Shown piece by piece: positions 17,333-24,974 of a DNA stretch of 64,000 bases. Below the pieces are notes generated by a model. It worked only from the letters and a program-made list of their open reading frames with translations, was not told the origin of the DNA and made no database searches. Source of the stretch: Phenylobacterium sp. (GTDB taxonomy: Bacteria > Pseudomonadota > Alphaproteobacteria > Caulobacterales > Caulobacteraceae); contig NZ_JAUXVZ010000004.1 in assembly GCF_030680185.1 (NCBI RefSeq), positions 34,937-98,936 on the forward strand, read 5' to 3'. The translations under genes were made by a program, and so were the position numbers. The first letter of the stretch is position 1, and every line of letters begins with the position of its first letter.

Positions 17333-17599
17333 ATGGCCGACGCCCGCGTGACCTGCATCACCAGGCAGCCCCGCAAGAGCCCGCACGAGGGGATCACCCA
17401 CCTGGGCGGCCACGGCTGGAAGCGCACCAAGGCCGAGGTGATCGCCGCCATCGAGGGGGGCCGCGACACCTTCTATATCCAGGCGGGCGTCAACCGCGCC
17501 GAGATCGGCGTGCTGAACGGGCCGAACGGCAAGTATCTGCGGGCCTATGAGCACGGCCAGTGGAACGACAGCCTGCTGACCCTGCCCACCTGCATCTGA
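17333..17599 (+). CDS. DUF3892 domain-containing small protein
   Basis: This 88-residue protein matches the DUF3892 pattern: strand VTCITRQ, HLGGHGWKRTKAEVIAAIEGG, DTFYIQAGVNRAEIGV and a final LLTLPTC. Its role is unknown; a basic, compact fold is predicted. The ATG has GGGAG upstream. The gene sits on the plus strand in the space between two minus-strand DNA-repair genes, 95 nt from the ligase start and 11 nt from the exonuclease stop. A second, more divergent DUF3892 gene is at 23563. Confidence 0.85.
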   Translation: MADARVTCITRQPRKSPHEGITHLGGHGWKRTKAEVIAAIEGGRDTFYIQAGVNRAEIGVLNGPNGKYLRAYEHGQWNDSLLTLPTCI

Positions 17600-17610
17600 G
17601 CGCGGCCGCC

Positions 17611-18621
17611 TCACGCCTCGTCCTCTTCCTCATAGCCCACCAGGGCCAGCGCCCGGGCCGGAATGCCCTGCAGTTCGGCCCAGCGGGCCAGGGCCTCCTC
17701 CCGGCCATGGGTGATCCACAGTTCGCCGGGGCGGATCTCGTCCACCGTGGCGGTCAGTTCGTCCCAGTCGGCGTGGTCGGAGATGATCAGCGGCAACTCC
17801 ACGCCGCGCTGACGGGCCCGGGCGCGGACCCGCATCCAGCCTGAGGCGAAGGCCAGGACCGGATCGTTGAACCGGCGACCCCAGCGGTCCACCAGGGCCG
17901 AGGGCGGGCCGACCACGATGGCGCCGGCGAAGTCCTGCTTCTTGTCGACGGTGGCGGGCGCCAGGGGGCCAAGATCCACCCCGTGGTCCTCATAGAGGCG
18001 GTTCAGGCGTTCCAGCGCGCCGTGGACGTAGATCGGCTTGTCCCAGCCGCCCTCGCGCAGCAGGCGGATGACCCGCTGGGCCTTGCCGAGCGCATAGGCG
18101 CCGACCATGTGGGTCCGCTCGGGAAACTGGGCCACCGAGCGCAGCAGGCGGGCGATCTCGCCGGCGTCGTCCGGGTGGCGGAAGACCGGCAGGCCGAAGG
18201 TGGCCTCGCTGATGAAGACATCGCAGGGCACCGGCTCGAAGGCCGCGCAGGTGGGATCGCGCCGGCGCTTGTAGTCCCCCGACACCACCATGGTCAGGCC
18301 CTTCCAGCGGACCACCGCCTGGGCCGAGCCCAGCACGTGACCGGCCGGGACCAGGGTCACCGCCACGTCGTCGCGGGCGACCGTCTCGCCATAGGGCGCC
18401 GCCTGCCGGGCGCCTGCGAAGTCCGCCCCATAGCGCTCACCCATGATGGCCAGGGTTTCCGGCGTCGCCAGCACGGCGCCGTGGCCCGACCGGGCGTGGT
18501 CGGAGTGGCCGTGGGTGACCACGGCGCGGGCCACCGGCCGGACGGGGTCGATATAGAAGTCGCCCGGCGCGCAATAGAGCCCCTCGGGGCGGGGACAGAG
18601 CAGGTCCTGCGGCTTGATCAT
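17611..18621 (-). CDS. Ligase-associated DNA-damage-response exonuclease (metallo-beta-lactamase/beta-CASP)
   Basis: This 336-residue nuclease has the metallo-beta-lactamase metal site H37/H39/D41/H42 (THGHSDHA), further ligands in PAGHVLGSAQ and VSGDYKRR, and a beta-CASP region in the second half (ISDHADWDEL and ITHGREEALARWA near the end). In the family it is an SNM1/CPSF-like nuclease that occurs in an operon with the ATP-dependent ligase. Here the ligase gene follows 374 nt downstream on the same strand, with the opposite-strand DUF3892 gene between. The encoded start MIKPQDLL is typical of the family. Confidence 0.92.
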   Translation of the reverse strand: MIKPQDLLCPRPEGLYCAPGDFYIDPVRPVARAVVTHGHSDHARSGHGAVLATPETLAIMGERYGADFAGARQAAPYGETVARDDVAVTLVPAGHVLGSAQAVVRWKGLTMVVSGDYKRRRDPTCAAFEPVPCDVFISEATFGLPVFRHPDDAGEIARLLRSVAQFPERTHMVGAYALGKAQRVIRLLREGGWDKPIYVHGALERLNRLYEDHGVDLGPLAPATVDKKQDFAGAIVVGPPSALVDRWGRRFNDPVLAFASGWMRVRARARQRGVELPLIISDHADWDELTATVDEIRPGELWITHGREEALARWAELQGIPARALALVGYEEEDEA

Positions 18622-18813
18622 CGCCTCTCCAGATGGTGAAGCCCGGGGCTTGCCGCCAGATTACGGAACGTCCACTTCATTACATAGTATTCATATTGTG
18701 AAATCGAGCTCATGACCAAGACTTAACGAGTATTTGGAGATCGGCAGAACTATACACGGGTCATCGGAACGCGGCCGACGCGCTCCACCCTCACAAGACC
18801 AGAGAGACCCGCC

Positions 18814-18918
18814 ATGATCCGCACCAACCTCCTCGCCTTCGCCAACATCGCCCTGGCCGCCACCCCCATCCTGGCCATCGCCATCGCCGCCTACAGCAAC
18901 ACCCTGCCGCTGTTCTAA
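18814..18918 (+). CDS. 34-residue single-pass membrane peptide
   Basis: This short ORF encodes a basic start (MIRTN) followed by one long hydrophobic segment (residues 5-27) ending with TLPLF. An AGAGAG ribosome site lies about 7 nt upstream, and the upstream 100 nt (18670-18770) is much richer in A+T than its surroundings, as expected of a promoter. The next gene starts about 75 nt downstream. No family recognised. It is short enough that chance cannot be excluded, but ribosome site, hydrophobic content and codon use all favour a real gene. Confidence 0.5.
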   Translation: MIRTNLLAFANIALAATPILAIAIAAYSNTLPLF

Positions 18919-18993
18919 ATCCTGACTTCCGATGCGGCCGGGCGGCGCCGTTTTCGTTGACCGCCCCGAGGGCAAGCCGCTAGGCCCTCAGGG

Positions 18994-19449
18994 ATGGTCA
19001 AGCCGCCCGATTTCATCTCCGCCATGACCGGGCCCCTCGACGAAGAGGCGGCCCGGAACATGGTCACCCGGACGCCCCAGACGCAGGCCCTGGGATTCCA
19101 GTTCGTCTCCATCAGTGAAGCCCGCGGCGCCATCCGGGTTCCCTGGCGCGCCGATCTGGTGGGCGATCCCGAGACCGGGGTGATCGCCTCGGGCGTCGTC
19201 ACCACCCTGCTGGACCATGTGTGCGGCCTATCGATCCGCGCGGCCGCCGCCGTGCCCCAGGGGACGCTGGATTTGCGCATCGACTATATGCGGCCGGCCA
19301 GGCCCAAGGCCGATCTCGTGGCCGACGGCCATTGCTACAAGCTGACCCGCACCATCGCCTTCGTCCGGGCTCTGGCCCATGACGGCGACCCCGACGATCC
19401 GGTGGCCACCGCCCAGGCGGCCTTCGCCCTGATCGGAGGCGGCGCATGA
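18994..19449 (+). CDS. PaaI-family hotdog thioesterase (first of a pair)
   Basis: This 151-residue single-hotdog protein of the PaaI/4HBT type probably hydrolyses an acyl- or aryl-CoA. Landmarks are TPQTQALGFQF (about 29-39), VIASGVVTTLLDHVCGLSI with the catalytic Asp, TLDLRIDYMRPARPKADLVADG, and a C-terminal strand AQAAFALIGG. It overlaps the next, homologous thioesterase by 4 nt (ATGA), so the two are co-translated and may form a hetero-oligomer. The start ATG at 18994 has GGGATG-type purines just before it but no strong site. Confidence 0.85.
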   Translation: MVKPPDFISAMTGPLDEEAARNMVTRTPQTQALGFQFVSISEARGAIRVPWRADLVGDPETGVIASGVVTTLLDHVCGLSIRAAAAVPQGTLDLRIDYMRPARPKADLVADGHCYKLTRTIAFVRALAHDGDPDDPVATAQAAFALIGGGA

Positions 19450-19871
19450 GCGGCGAGACCACGCCAGCCGAGCGGCTGGCCGCCTTCCTGGCGCGCACCC
19501 CGTACATCGCCTTCCTCGGCATGCGGGCCGAGCTGGCCGGCGACGAGATGACCGCCATCCTGCCGTTCTCGCCGCACCTGATCGGCAACACCCTGCTGCC
19601 GGCCCTGCATGGCGGCGTGCTCGGCGCCTTCATGGAGATGACGGCCCTGGCCCAGCTGGCGGTGATCACCGGCGGCCCGCGGCCCGCCAAGACCATCGAC
19701 GTGACCATCGACTATCTGCGGCCGGGCCGGGCCATGGACACCTATGCGAGGGCGGAGATCAAGAAGGCCGGCCGGCGGATCTCATCGGTCCACGTCGAGG
19801 CCTGGCAGGAGGCCCGCGCCAAGCCCGTCGCCGCCATCCGCGGCCACTTCCAGACCCCCACCGAGGGCTGA
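19446..19871 (+). CDS. PaaI-family hotdog thioesterase (second of a pair)
   Basis: This 141-residue hotdog protein has PYIAFLGMRAEL, IGNTLLPALHGGVLGAFMEMTALAQL (HGG and the acidic active-site Glu) and KTIDVTIDYLRPGRAMDTYARAEI. It is a paralogue of the preceding protein and begins inside its stop codon. Tandem thioesterase pairs of this type are widespread in Caulobacterales; the physiological substrate is not known. Confidence 0.86.
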   Translation: MSGETTPAERLAAFLARTPYIAFLGMRAELAGDEMTAILPFSPHLIGNTLLPALHGGVLGAFMEMTALAQLAVITGGPRPAKTIDVTIDYLRPGRAMDTYARAEIKKAGRRISSVHVEAWQEARAKPVAAIRGHFQTPTEG

Positions 19872-19879
19872 GGACCGCT

Positions 19880-20012
19880 CTTGCGCGCCGCAGGCGCCGT
19901 TAAGGGGGTCACACGAAGAGCACAAAGGGTCGCAAAGGACACGAAGGGCGCCCCGCTCCCTCGCTTTGTGTCCTTCGCGACCCTTCGTGTACTTTGTGTC
20001 GCGTCTTTTTTC
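19880..20012. repeat. Intergenic inverted repeat, family B (ACAAAGGACACGAAG), copy 1
   Basis: This is a long imperfect palindrome. The left arm 19911-19946 (ACACGAAGAGCACAAAGG onwards) pairs with the right arm 19964-19999 (CTTTGTGTCCTTCGCGAC onwards) with only a few mismatches over 36 nt. The left flank GCGCGCCGCAGGCGCCGTTAA is also shared with copy 2 at about 32915-33016, which is inverted. It lies between a thioesterase gene and lysK on the same strand, and a transcribed copy would form a very stable hairpin. Confidence 0.82.
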
Positions 20013-20082
20013 CCGCCGCGCGCATGCCAGGATCAGGAATGCCGCTTGAGGCAGGCGGCCATGCGCGCTACCGCCTCAACCC

Positions 20083-21783
20083 ATGCTTCAGGGACTTTCA
20101 CATTCGGCCCAAGGGGCCAAGAGCTGGCCGTTCGAACAGGCGCGCGCCTTGCTGGCGCGGATTCTGCGCCTGCGGCTGTCGGACGCCGAACGGGATCTCG
20201 CCGCCACCCTCATCGCCGCCGGCAAGGCCGACGAGGCCGTGGCTGCGCTGGAGCCCCTGCAGCGCTCGGTGATCTTCGAGACCGGCTATGGCCCGTCGGG
20301 CCTGCCCCATGTGGGCACCTTCGGCGAGGTGGCCCGGACCACCATGGTGCGCACCGCCTTCCGGGCGCTGACCGACGACGCCATCCCCACCCGGCTGATC
20401 GCCTTCTCCGACGACATGGACGGGATGCGCAAGGTGCCGCCGGGCCTGCCCAACCAGGAGATGCTGCACGAGGACCTGGAAAGGTCGCTCAGCGTGGTCC
20501 GCGACCCGTTCGGGACCCATGAGAGCTTCGCCGCCCACAACAACGCCCGGCTGCAGGCCTTCCTGGACGGGTTCGGCTTCGACTACGAGTTCATGTCGTC
20601 GACGGAGGCCTATCGCTCGGGCCGGTTCGACGCGACCCTGCTGATCGCGCTGGAGCGCTTCGACGCCATCCAGAAGATCTTGCTGCGGACGCTCGGCGAA
20701 GAACGCCGCGCCACCTATTCCCCCTTCCTGCCGGTCAGCCCGAAGACCGGCAAGGTGCTGCAGGTCCCGACGCTCGAGCGCCATGTGGACCGCGGGACCA
20801 TCGTCTTCGCCGACGAGGACGGCGAGCGGATCGAGCTCCCGGTCACCGGCGGCCATGTGAAGATGCAGTGGAAGCCCGACTGGGCCCTGCGCTGGGTTGC
20901 GCTTGGCGTCGACTACGAGATGGCCGGCAAGGACCTGATCGACTCCGTCAAGGTCTCCAGCCAGGTCTGCAAGGTGCTGGGCGGAACCCCGCCGGAGGGC
21001 TTCAACTACGAGCTCTTCCTCGACGAGGGCGGCCAGAAGATCTCCAAGACCAAGGGCAACGGCTTCTCGATGGAAGAGTGGCTGCGCTACGCCACGCCCG
21101 AGAGCCTGGCCTATTACATGTTCCAGTCGCCCAAGTCGGCCAAGCGGCTGCACTTCGACGTGGCCCCCAAGGCCACCGACGAGTACCTGCAGCAGCTGGA
21201 ATCCTTCAACCGCAAGAAGGCCGAGGGCGCCAACGAGCCGCAGATCGACAATCCGGTCTGGCACGTCCACCGGGGCGATCCCCCGGCCGAGGGCGCGGCG
21301 ATCTCGTTTGCTTTGATGCTGAACCTGGTCTCGGCGGCCAACGCCTCGACCAAGGAGATCCTCTGGGGGTTCATCAGCCGCTACATCCCCGGCGCGACCC
21401 CGGCCGATCACCCGCTGCTGGACCGCCTGGCCGGCTATGCGATCAACTACTACGAGGACTTCGTGAAGCCCGCGAAGACCTTCCGCGCCCCCACCGATCA
21501 GGAACGCGCGGCGATCCTGGACCTGGCCGCGCGCCTGCGGGCCCTGCCGGAGGGCGCCGACGCCGAGGCGATCCAGAACGAGGTGTTCGAGGCGGGCAAG
21601 GCCGGCGGCTTTGAGCCCCTGCGGGCTTGGTTCACGGCGCTCTACGAAGTGTTGCTCGGCCAGAGCCAGGGCCCGCGCTTCGGCTCCTTCGTGGCCATCT
21701 TCGGGGTCGAGCGCACGCTTGAGCTGATCGACAAGGCCCTGGCCGGCGATCTGGTGGCGGGAGATGACGTCGCACCCGCCTAG
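20083..21783 (+). CDS. lysK: Lysine--tRNA ligase, class I
   Basis: This 566-residue class I lysyl-tRNA synthetase charges tRNA-Lys. The class I signatures are [10 protein letters not shown] (HIGH-like, about residues 71-80) and KISKTKGNG (KMSKS-like, about 317-325). The start [21 protein letters not shown] and length fit alphaproteobacterial LysK rather than the class II LysS. It is followed 45 nt later by ccmC. No class II gene is visible in this window. Confidence 0.96.
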   Translation: MLQGLSHSAQGAKSWPFEQARALLARILRLRLSDAERDLAATLIAAGKADEAVAALEPLQRSVIFETGYGPSGLPHVGTFGEVARTTMVRTAFRALTDDAIPTRLIAFSDDMDGMRKVPPGLPNQEMLHEDLERSLSVVRDPFGTHESFAAHNNARLQAFLDGFGFDYEFMSSTEAYRSGRFDATLLIALERFDAIQKILLRTLGEERRATYSPFLPVSPKTGKVLQVPTLERHVDRGTIVFADEDGERIELPVTGGHVKMQWKPDWALRWVALGVDYEMAGKDLIDSVKVSSQVCKVLGGTPPEGFNYELFLDEGGQKISKTKGNGFSMEEWLRYATPESLAYYMFQSPKSAKRLHFDVAPKATDEYLQQLESFNRKKAEGANEPQIDNPVWHVHRGDPPAEGAAISFALMLNLVSAANASTKEILWGFISRYIPGATPADHPLLDRLAGYAINYYEDFVKPAKTFRAPTDQERAAILDLAARLRALPEGADAEAIQNEVFEAGKAGGFEPLRAWFTALYEVLLGQSQGPRFGSFVAIFGVERTLELIDKALAGDLVAGDDVAPA

Positions 21784-21828
21784 CCACGCCTTGCGGCGGC
21801 TGGGGTCTAGGGGCTAATTGCCCAGGCC

Positions 21829-22557
21829 ATGATCCCAGCGCCGGCCTTCCTGTCCAATCCCGAACGGTTCATGGCGTTCTCCCGCTGGGCCGCGCCGATG
21901 TTCGGCGTGATCGCCGGCGTCCTGGCCCTGGCCGGTCTCTATCTCGGCTTCGCCGCGCCCGAGGACTATCAGCAGGGCGATACGGTGCGGATCATGTTCA
22001 TCCATGTGCCCGCGGCCTGGATGAGCCTGTTCGTCTATGCCTGCCTAGGCACAGCCAGCTTCCTGTCGCTCGTTTTCCGCCATGCCCTGGCCGACGCCGC
22101 GGCCCAGGCCGCAGCCCCCCTGGGCGCGGCCTTTACGGCGCTCGCCCTGATCACCGGCTCCCTGTGGGGCCGGCCCATGTGGGGAGCCTGGTGGGTGTGG
22201 GACGCGCGGATGACCTCGGTGCTGGTGCTGTTTTTGTTCTACGTCGCCTATATGGCGCTGCGCGCCGCCCTCGACGACGAGGCCAAGGCCGCCCGGGCGG
22301 GCGCGATCCTGGCCCTGGTGGGCGTGGTCAACCTGCCCATCGTCAAGTTCTCGGTGGACTGGTGGAACAGCCTGCACCAGGGCGCCTCGGTGTTCCGCGC
22401 CGACGGCCCCACCGTGGCCGACGTCTTCCTCTATCCGCTGCTGCTGATGGGCCTGGCCTATATGTCGGCCTTCGGGTCGCTCTGGCTGGTGCGCATCCGC
22501 GGCGAGGTCTGGCGCCGCCGGGCCGAGGCCCTGGCGCTGCGCGCGGCGAGGGCCTGA
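21829..22557 (+). CDS. ccmC: Heme handling membrane protein CcmC (cytochrome c maturation)
   Basis: This 242-residue inner-membrane protein with six hydrophobic segments passes heme to CcmE in system I cytochrome c maturation. The tryptophan-rich periplasmic motif WGAWWVWDAR (about 120-129) and conserved heme-ligand histidines in FIHVPAAW (about 58-65) and WWNSLHQG (about 180-187) are present. ccmD follows directly. ccmA and ccmB, which usually precede ccmC, are not here; lysK is upstream. Confidence 0.95.
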   Translation: MIPAPAFLSNPERFMAFSRWAAPMFGVIAGVLALAGLYLGFAAPEDYQQGDTVRIMFIHVPAAWMSLFVYACLGTASFLSLVFRHALADAAAQAAAPLGAAFTALALITGSLWGRPMWGAWWVWDARMTSVLVLFLFYVAYMALRAALDDEAKAARAGAILALVGVVNLPIVKFSVDWWNSLHQGASVFRADGPTVADVFLYPLLLMGLAYMSAFGSLWLVRIRGEVWRRRAEALALRAARA

Positions 22558-22559
22558 CC

Positions 22560-22763
22560 ATGATGCTCGACTTCGACGCCAGCCCCTACGGCGCCTATGT
22601 GTGGCCGGCCTTCGCCATCACGGCGCTGGTTTTCGCCGGCATGATCGCCGCCGCCCTGGCCCATGCCCGCCGCTGGCGCGCCCGCACCGAGGCCCTGCGC
22701 CGGACCGCAGAAGCCGCCGAGGCCGCGCACCGCGCGGCCCCCTCGAAAGCGCCCGCCCCATGA
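22560..22763 (+). CDS. ccmD: Heme exporter protein CcmD
   Basis: This 67-residue protein has one membrane segment (about 14-35) followed by a basic, helical cytoplasmic tail (HARRWRARTEALRR). The N-terminal MMLDFDASPYGAYVWPAF matches the CcmD pattern (short periplasmic start with YGxYVWxAF). It helps release holo-CcmE from the CcmABC complex. It starts 2 nt after ccmC and overlaps ccmG by 4 nt. Confidence 0.93.
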   Translation: MMLDFDASPYGAYVWPAFAITALVFAGMIAAALAHARRWRARTEALRRTAEAAEAAHRAAPSKAPAP

Positions 22764-23275
22764 GCCGCTGGCTGGCCGTCCTGCCGCTGGTGGCCCTGGT
22801 GGCGCTGGGCCTGCTGTTTGGCCTCTATTCCCTGAACCGCGACCCCCAGGTGCAGCCCGACGCCATGGTCGGCAAGCCGGTTCCGGCGCTGGCCCTGCCG
22901 GCCCTGGCCGACGGCCGCCCCGTGGCGCTCGCCGAAGCGCTCGGCGGCCAGCCCGTGCTGGTCAACTTCTTCGCCTCCTGGTGCCCGCCGTGCGAGGTGG
23001 AGCATCCGGTGCTGATGGAGCTGGAGGCCCAGGGCGTTCCCATCATCGGCGTCGCCTACAAGGACGCGCCGCCCAATACGGAAGCCTTCCTGGCCCGCCT
23101 GGGCGACCCCTTCGCCACCCACCTGGTGGACCGCGACGGCCGCGCCGGCGTCGAGTTCGGCGTCACCGGCGTGCCGGAGACCTATCTGGTCGGGGCGGAT
23201 GGGACGATCCTCGCCAAGCACGCCGGGCCGTTGAGCGCGGAGGATGCTGCGGCGCTGTGGGGGCGGCGGGAGTAG
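22760..23275 (+). CDS. ccmG: Thiol:disulfide interchange protein CcmG/DsbE
   Basis: This 171-residue membrane-anchored periplasmic thioredoxin reduces apocytochrome c cysteines. An N-terminal signal anchor (4-23) is followed by a thioredoxin fold with the WCPPC active site (about residues 74-78, in NFFASWCPPCEVEHP), the CcmG-type GVAYKDAPPN insert and cis-Pro loop GVPETYLVG. It is the last gene of the ccmCDG group, in the +1-overlap arrangement typical of an operon. Confidence 0.95.
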   Translation: MSRWLAVLPLVALVALGLLFGLYSLNRDPQVQPDAMVGKPVPALALPALADGRPVALAEALGGQPVLVNFFASWCPPCEVEHPVLMELEAQGVPIIGVAYKDAPPNTEAFLARLGDPFATHLVDRDGRAGVEFGVTGVPETYLVGADGTILAKHAGPLSAEDAAALWGRRE

Positions 23276-23438
23276 GGGCTCGCCGCGCCGCTTTGTGGGT
23301 CGCGGACGTCAAGATGGACACCATCACGCCGATCCTGCGTCCTGCAGCGCTACATGGCCGAACGTCGCTGGTCTGTGGAGCGTAGCGAACGAACCTAGAA
23401 CACCCACTTGAAAGAACGCGGGAATCCGGGAATGAGTC

Positions 23439-23466
23439 GGGGCGCAGGTGATCAGACCTGCGCCCC
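23439..23466. other. Perfect 11-bp hairpin downstream of the ccm genes
   Basis: GGGGCGCAGGT (23439-23449) and ACCTGCGCCCC (23456-23466) enclose a 6-nt loop. It lies in the 287-nt gap after ccmG, about 165 nt from its stop. There is no downstream T-run, so it would be an atypical terminator; a protein-binding site is the alternative. I see nothing else in this gap. Confidence 0.45.
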
Positions 23467-23562
23467 TGAAACCGCTGTATGGAGCGGCCCCGTGTTGAGC
23501 CCTGATAGAATCAAGAAGCAGGATCGTGGTCAACCTCTATGCGGCATCCCGCAAGGCAAACC

Positions 23563-23931
23563 ATGAACCGCTACGAAGTAACCTCCGCCACCGCAGACGG
23601 CTTCGATCCAGATCACCGCATCGACATGATCGGCGGCCCAGACTTTGGCGGATGGCGAATGCTCCAAGACGACGCCATCGCTTTCCTGAAGCGCCGCCAG
23701 GGGGCTTTTTACGTGCGCCCTCGACCCATGACTGGCTTCGGCTTCACGCTGGCCGGCTACGAAAACGCGCTCACCGGCTCATTGGACCGGGAAGTTGATG
23801 TTGTCGTGCGAGGGAACTCGCTGCTCGCACGCGAGCACCTAACGACAGTTGCCGATGGGACTCAGAAGAACAACCTTTGCTCTCTACCCCCTTGCCCACA
23901 AGCATATCAGCTAGTGAGCGAACTTCCCTAG
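23563..23931 (+). CDS. DUF3892-like protein, second paralogue
   Basis: This 122-residue protein has the DUF3892 order of features: YEVTSATADGFDP, DMIGGPDFGGWRMLQDDAIAFLKRRQGAFYV, a variable middle section longer than usual, and LTTVADGTQKNNLCSLPPC near the C-terminus. The similarity to the gene at 17333 is at pattern level. The start ATG follows AAGGCAAACC. The extra residues at the C-terminus (about 12) are unlike the family and may reflect degeneration of the stop region. Function unknown. Confidence 0.65.
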   Translation: MNRYEVTSATADGFDPDHRIDMIGGPDFGGWRMLQDDAIAFLKRRQGAFYVRPRPMTGFGFTLAGYENALTGSLDREVDVVVRGNSLLAREHLTTVADGTQKNNLCSLPPCPQAYQLVSELP

Positions 23932-24055
23932 GGAAGAGACACCACGCCAGCGCTTGGCGGGCAGCAAAGAACTGCGAATGCAGCGGGTGCGCCTCGCGCG
24001 GCACCTATCGGGTCAAGCGGCCATACTCCCGTTCGATTTGATCCACCGCACCACT

Positions 24056-24082
24056 GCGCGGGCTTCAGCCCGCGCCCCTTCT
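24056..24082. other. GC-rich hairpin in accessory region
   Basis: GCGCGGGCT (24056-24064) and AGCCCGCGC (24067-24075) form a 9-bp stem with a 2-base spacer and are followed by CCCTTCTC. It lies between the DUF3892-like gene and the 96-residue hypothetical gene and could end transcription from the left. The rest of the gap 23932-24106 holds no recognisable gene. Confidence 0.4.
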
Positions 24083-24106
24083 CAGGACTCCAACCGCGAT
24101 CACTCG

Positions 24107-24397
24107 ATGAATGAACACGATGATTTTCTGAGGTCGCTTGATGAAATGGGCGAGGAGCAAGCGAAGCGCATCCTCTCGCGCGGGGCATGGAACCCACGCC
24201 GGACCGCATGGGCTCAAGGCTGGCTAGAATCGCTAAACGACACCCGCAGCGAACGCTCTGGCAGGGAGAGCTTGGCGATTGCACGGAGCGCAAAGAATGC
24301 AGCGTGGGCCGCCGCGATAGCGGCGATAATCGCCATTCCCATCGCCATAGGCGCCATGGTCATTTCTTACCTTTCTTGGACTTCGCCTCATCCGTAG
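24107..24397 (+). CDS. Hypothetical 96-residue protein with C-terminal membrane segment
   Basis: The sequence starts MNEHDDFLRSLDEMGEEQAKRI. An acidic helical head is followed by a GAWNPRRTAWAQGWLES block, a helical linker (RESLAIARSAKNAAWAA) and one hydrophobic segment at about 68-90. This order (helical head, WL-motif, Ala-rich linker, single membrane span) is seen in many small bacterial hypothetical proteins scattered on accessory elements. The ribosome site is weak. It overlaps the tail of a possible minus-strand gene by 38 nt. Confidence 0.6.
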   Translation: MNEHDDFLRSLDEMGEEQAKRILSRGAWNPRRTAWAQGWLESLNDTRSERSGRESLAIARSAKNAAWAAAIAAIIAIPIAIGAMVISYLSWTSPHP

Positions 24398-24566
24398 CGG
24401 GCGATTTGTGCGGCTTGTGCGGCGTGTTCACCAGGTTGCCGAGGACGCGCTGAAACTCCGCGTCTGCGTTTTCCCGCTTGTCGGCAGGGGGATCAGCGTC
24501 CAATTGCTTCGAGCACACAAAGTCAGGTTGACCTGACGCCCCCTCCGTGTCAGGCTGACCTGACAT
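24360..24566 (-). CDS. Possible small basic protein ending in a PHKPHK motif
   Basis: The C-terminal half reads like a real small protein: ADAEFQRVLGNLVNTPHKPHKS followed by a lysine-rich tail. The FxRVLxxLxNTPxKPHK pattern recurs in short hypothetical proteins. The first 15 codons lie inside two operator-like palindromes and encode a repeated SGQPD, so the true start is probably the GTG at 24518 (52 residues). It is convergent and overlapping with the 96-residue gene. Function unknown. Confidence 0.4.
   Translation of the reverse strand: MSGQPDTEGASGQPDFVCSKQLDADPPADKRENADAEFQRVLGNLVNTPHKPHKSPATDEAKSKKGKK
24522..24564. promoter_or_regulatory. Tandem palindromic operators upstream of the membrane-protein/XRE gene pair
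   Basis: Two copies of GTCAGGYTGACCTGAC lie at 24522-24537 and 24549-24564, 27 nt apart centre to centre. Each is a near-perfect dyad (GTCAGG and CCTGAC arms). The second extends to TGTCAGG/CCTGACA. A TTGACC hexamer inside the first copy could be a -35 element. The second copy ends 20 nt before the ATG of the downstream membrane-protein gene. The likely ligand is the XRE-type repressor encoded at 24971; this is inference. Confidence 0.6.
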
Positions 24567-24584
24567 TCACGGAGGCCTGCGCCC

Positions 24585-24974
24585 ATGTCCGCCACCCCTG
24601 CCGACCGGCGCTATATCCGGCGCACCGCCGCCTTCATGACCGGCTATGTGGCGGTCAATCTCGCCGCCATCACCGGGGCCTTCGACGATATCGGCAAGAC
24701 GGCGGCCTGGGTGCTGGCCCTGGTGGTGGCCGCGCCGGTGGCCGGGCAGATCTGGGCGGTGCTGGTCTGGATGCGCGACAGCGACGAGTTCGTCCGCGCC
24801 CTGGCGGCCAAGCGGTTCGTCATCGCGGCGGGCGCGGCCATGGCCCTGTTCTCCGCCTGGGGGTTCCTGGAGACCTATGCGGGCGCGGCCCATGCGCCGG
24901 GGTGGCTGATCTATCCGCTGTTCTGGGCGGCGTTCGGCCTGGTCACCCCCCTGGTGCGGAACAGCCGGGCGTGA
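24585..24974 (+). CDS. Four-segment membrane protein paired with an XRE regulator
   Basis: This 129-residue protein has four hydrophobic segments (about 13-33, 38-61, 76-94, 104-122) and a short soluble WMRDSDEFVRALAAKRF loop. GGAGG lies 9 nt before the ATG. The stop codon overlaps the GTG start of the XRE regulator gene, an arrangement typical of small membrane protein plus HTH repressor modules. The DEFVRALxAKRF loop is a recurring signature of this conserved hypothetical family. Activity unknown. Confidence 0.8.
   Translation: MSATPADRRYIRRTAAFMTGYVAVNLAAITGAFDDIGKTAAWVLALVVAAPVAGQIWAVLVWMRDSDEFVRALAAKRFVIAAGAAMALFSAWGFLETYAGAAHAPGWLIYPLFWAAFGLVTPLVRNSRA

Noticed and set aside
24549..24566. 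ATG at 24566 as the start of the minus-strand PHKPHK protein
   Set aside because: The first codons lie within the two operator palindromes and encode only the repeated SGQPD; a GTG at 24518 is more plausible.
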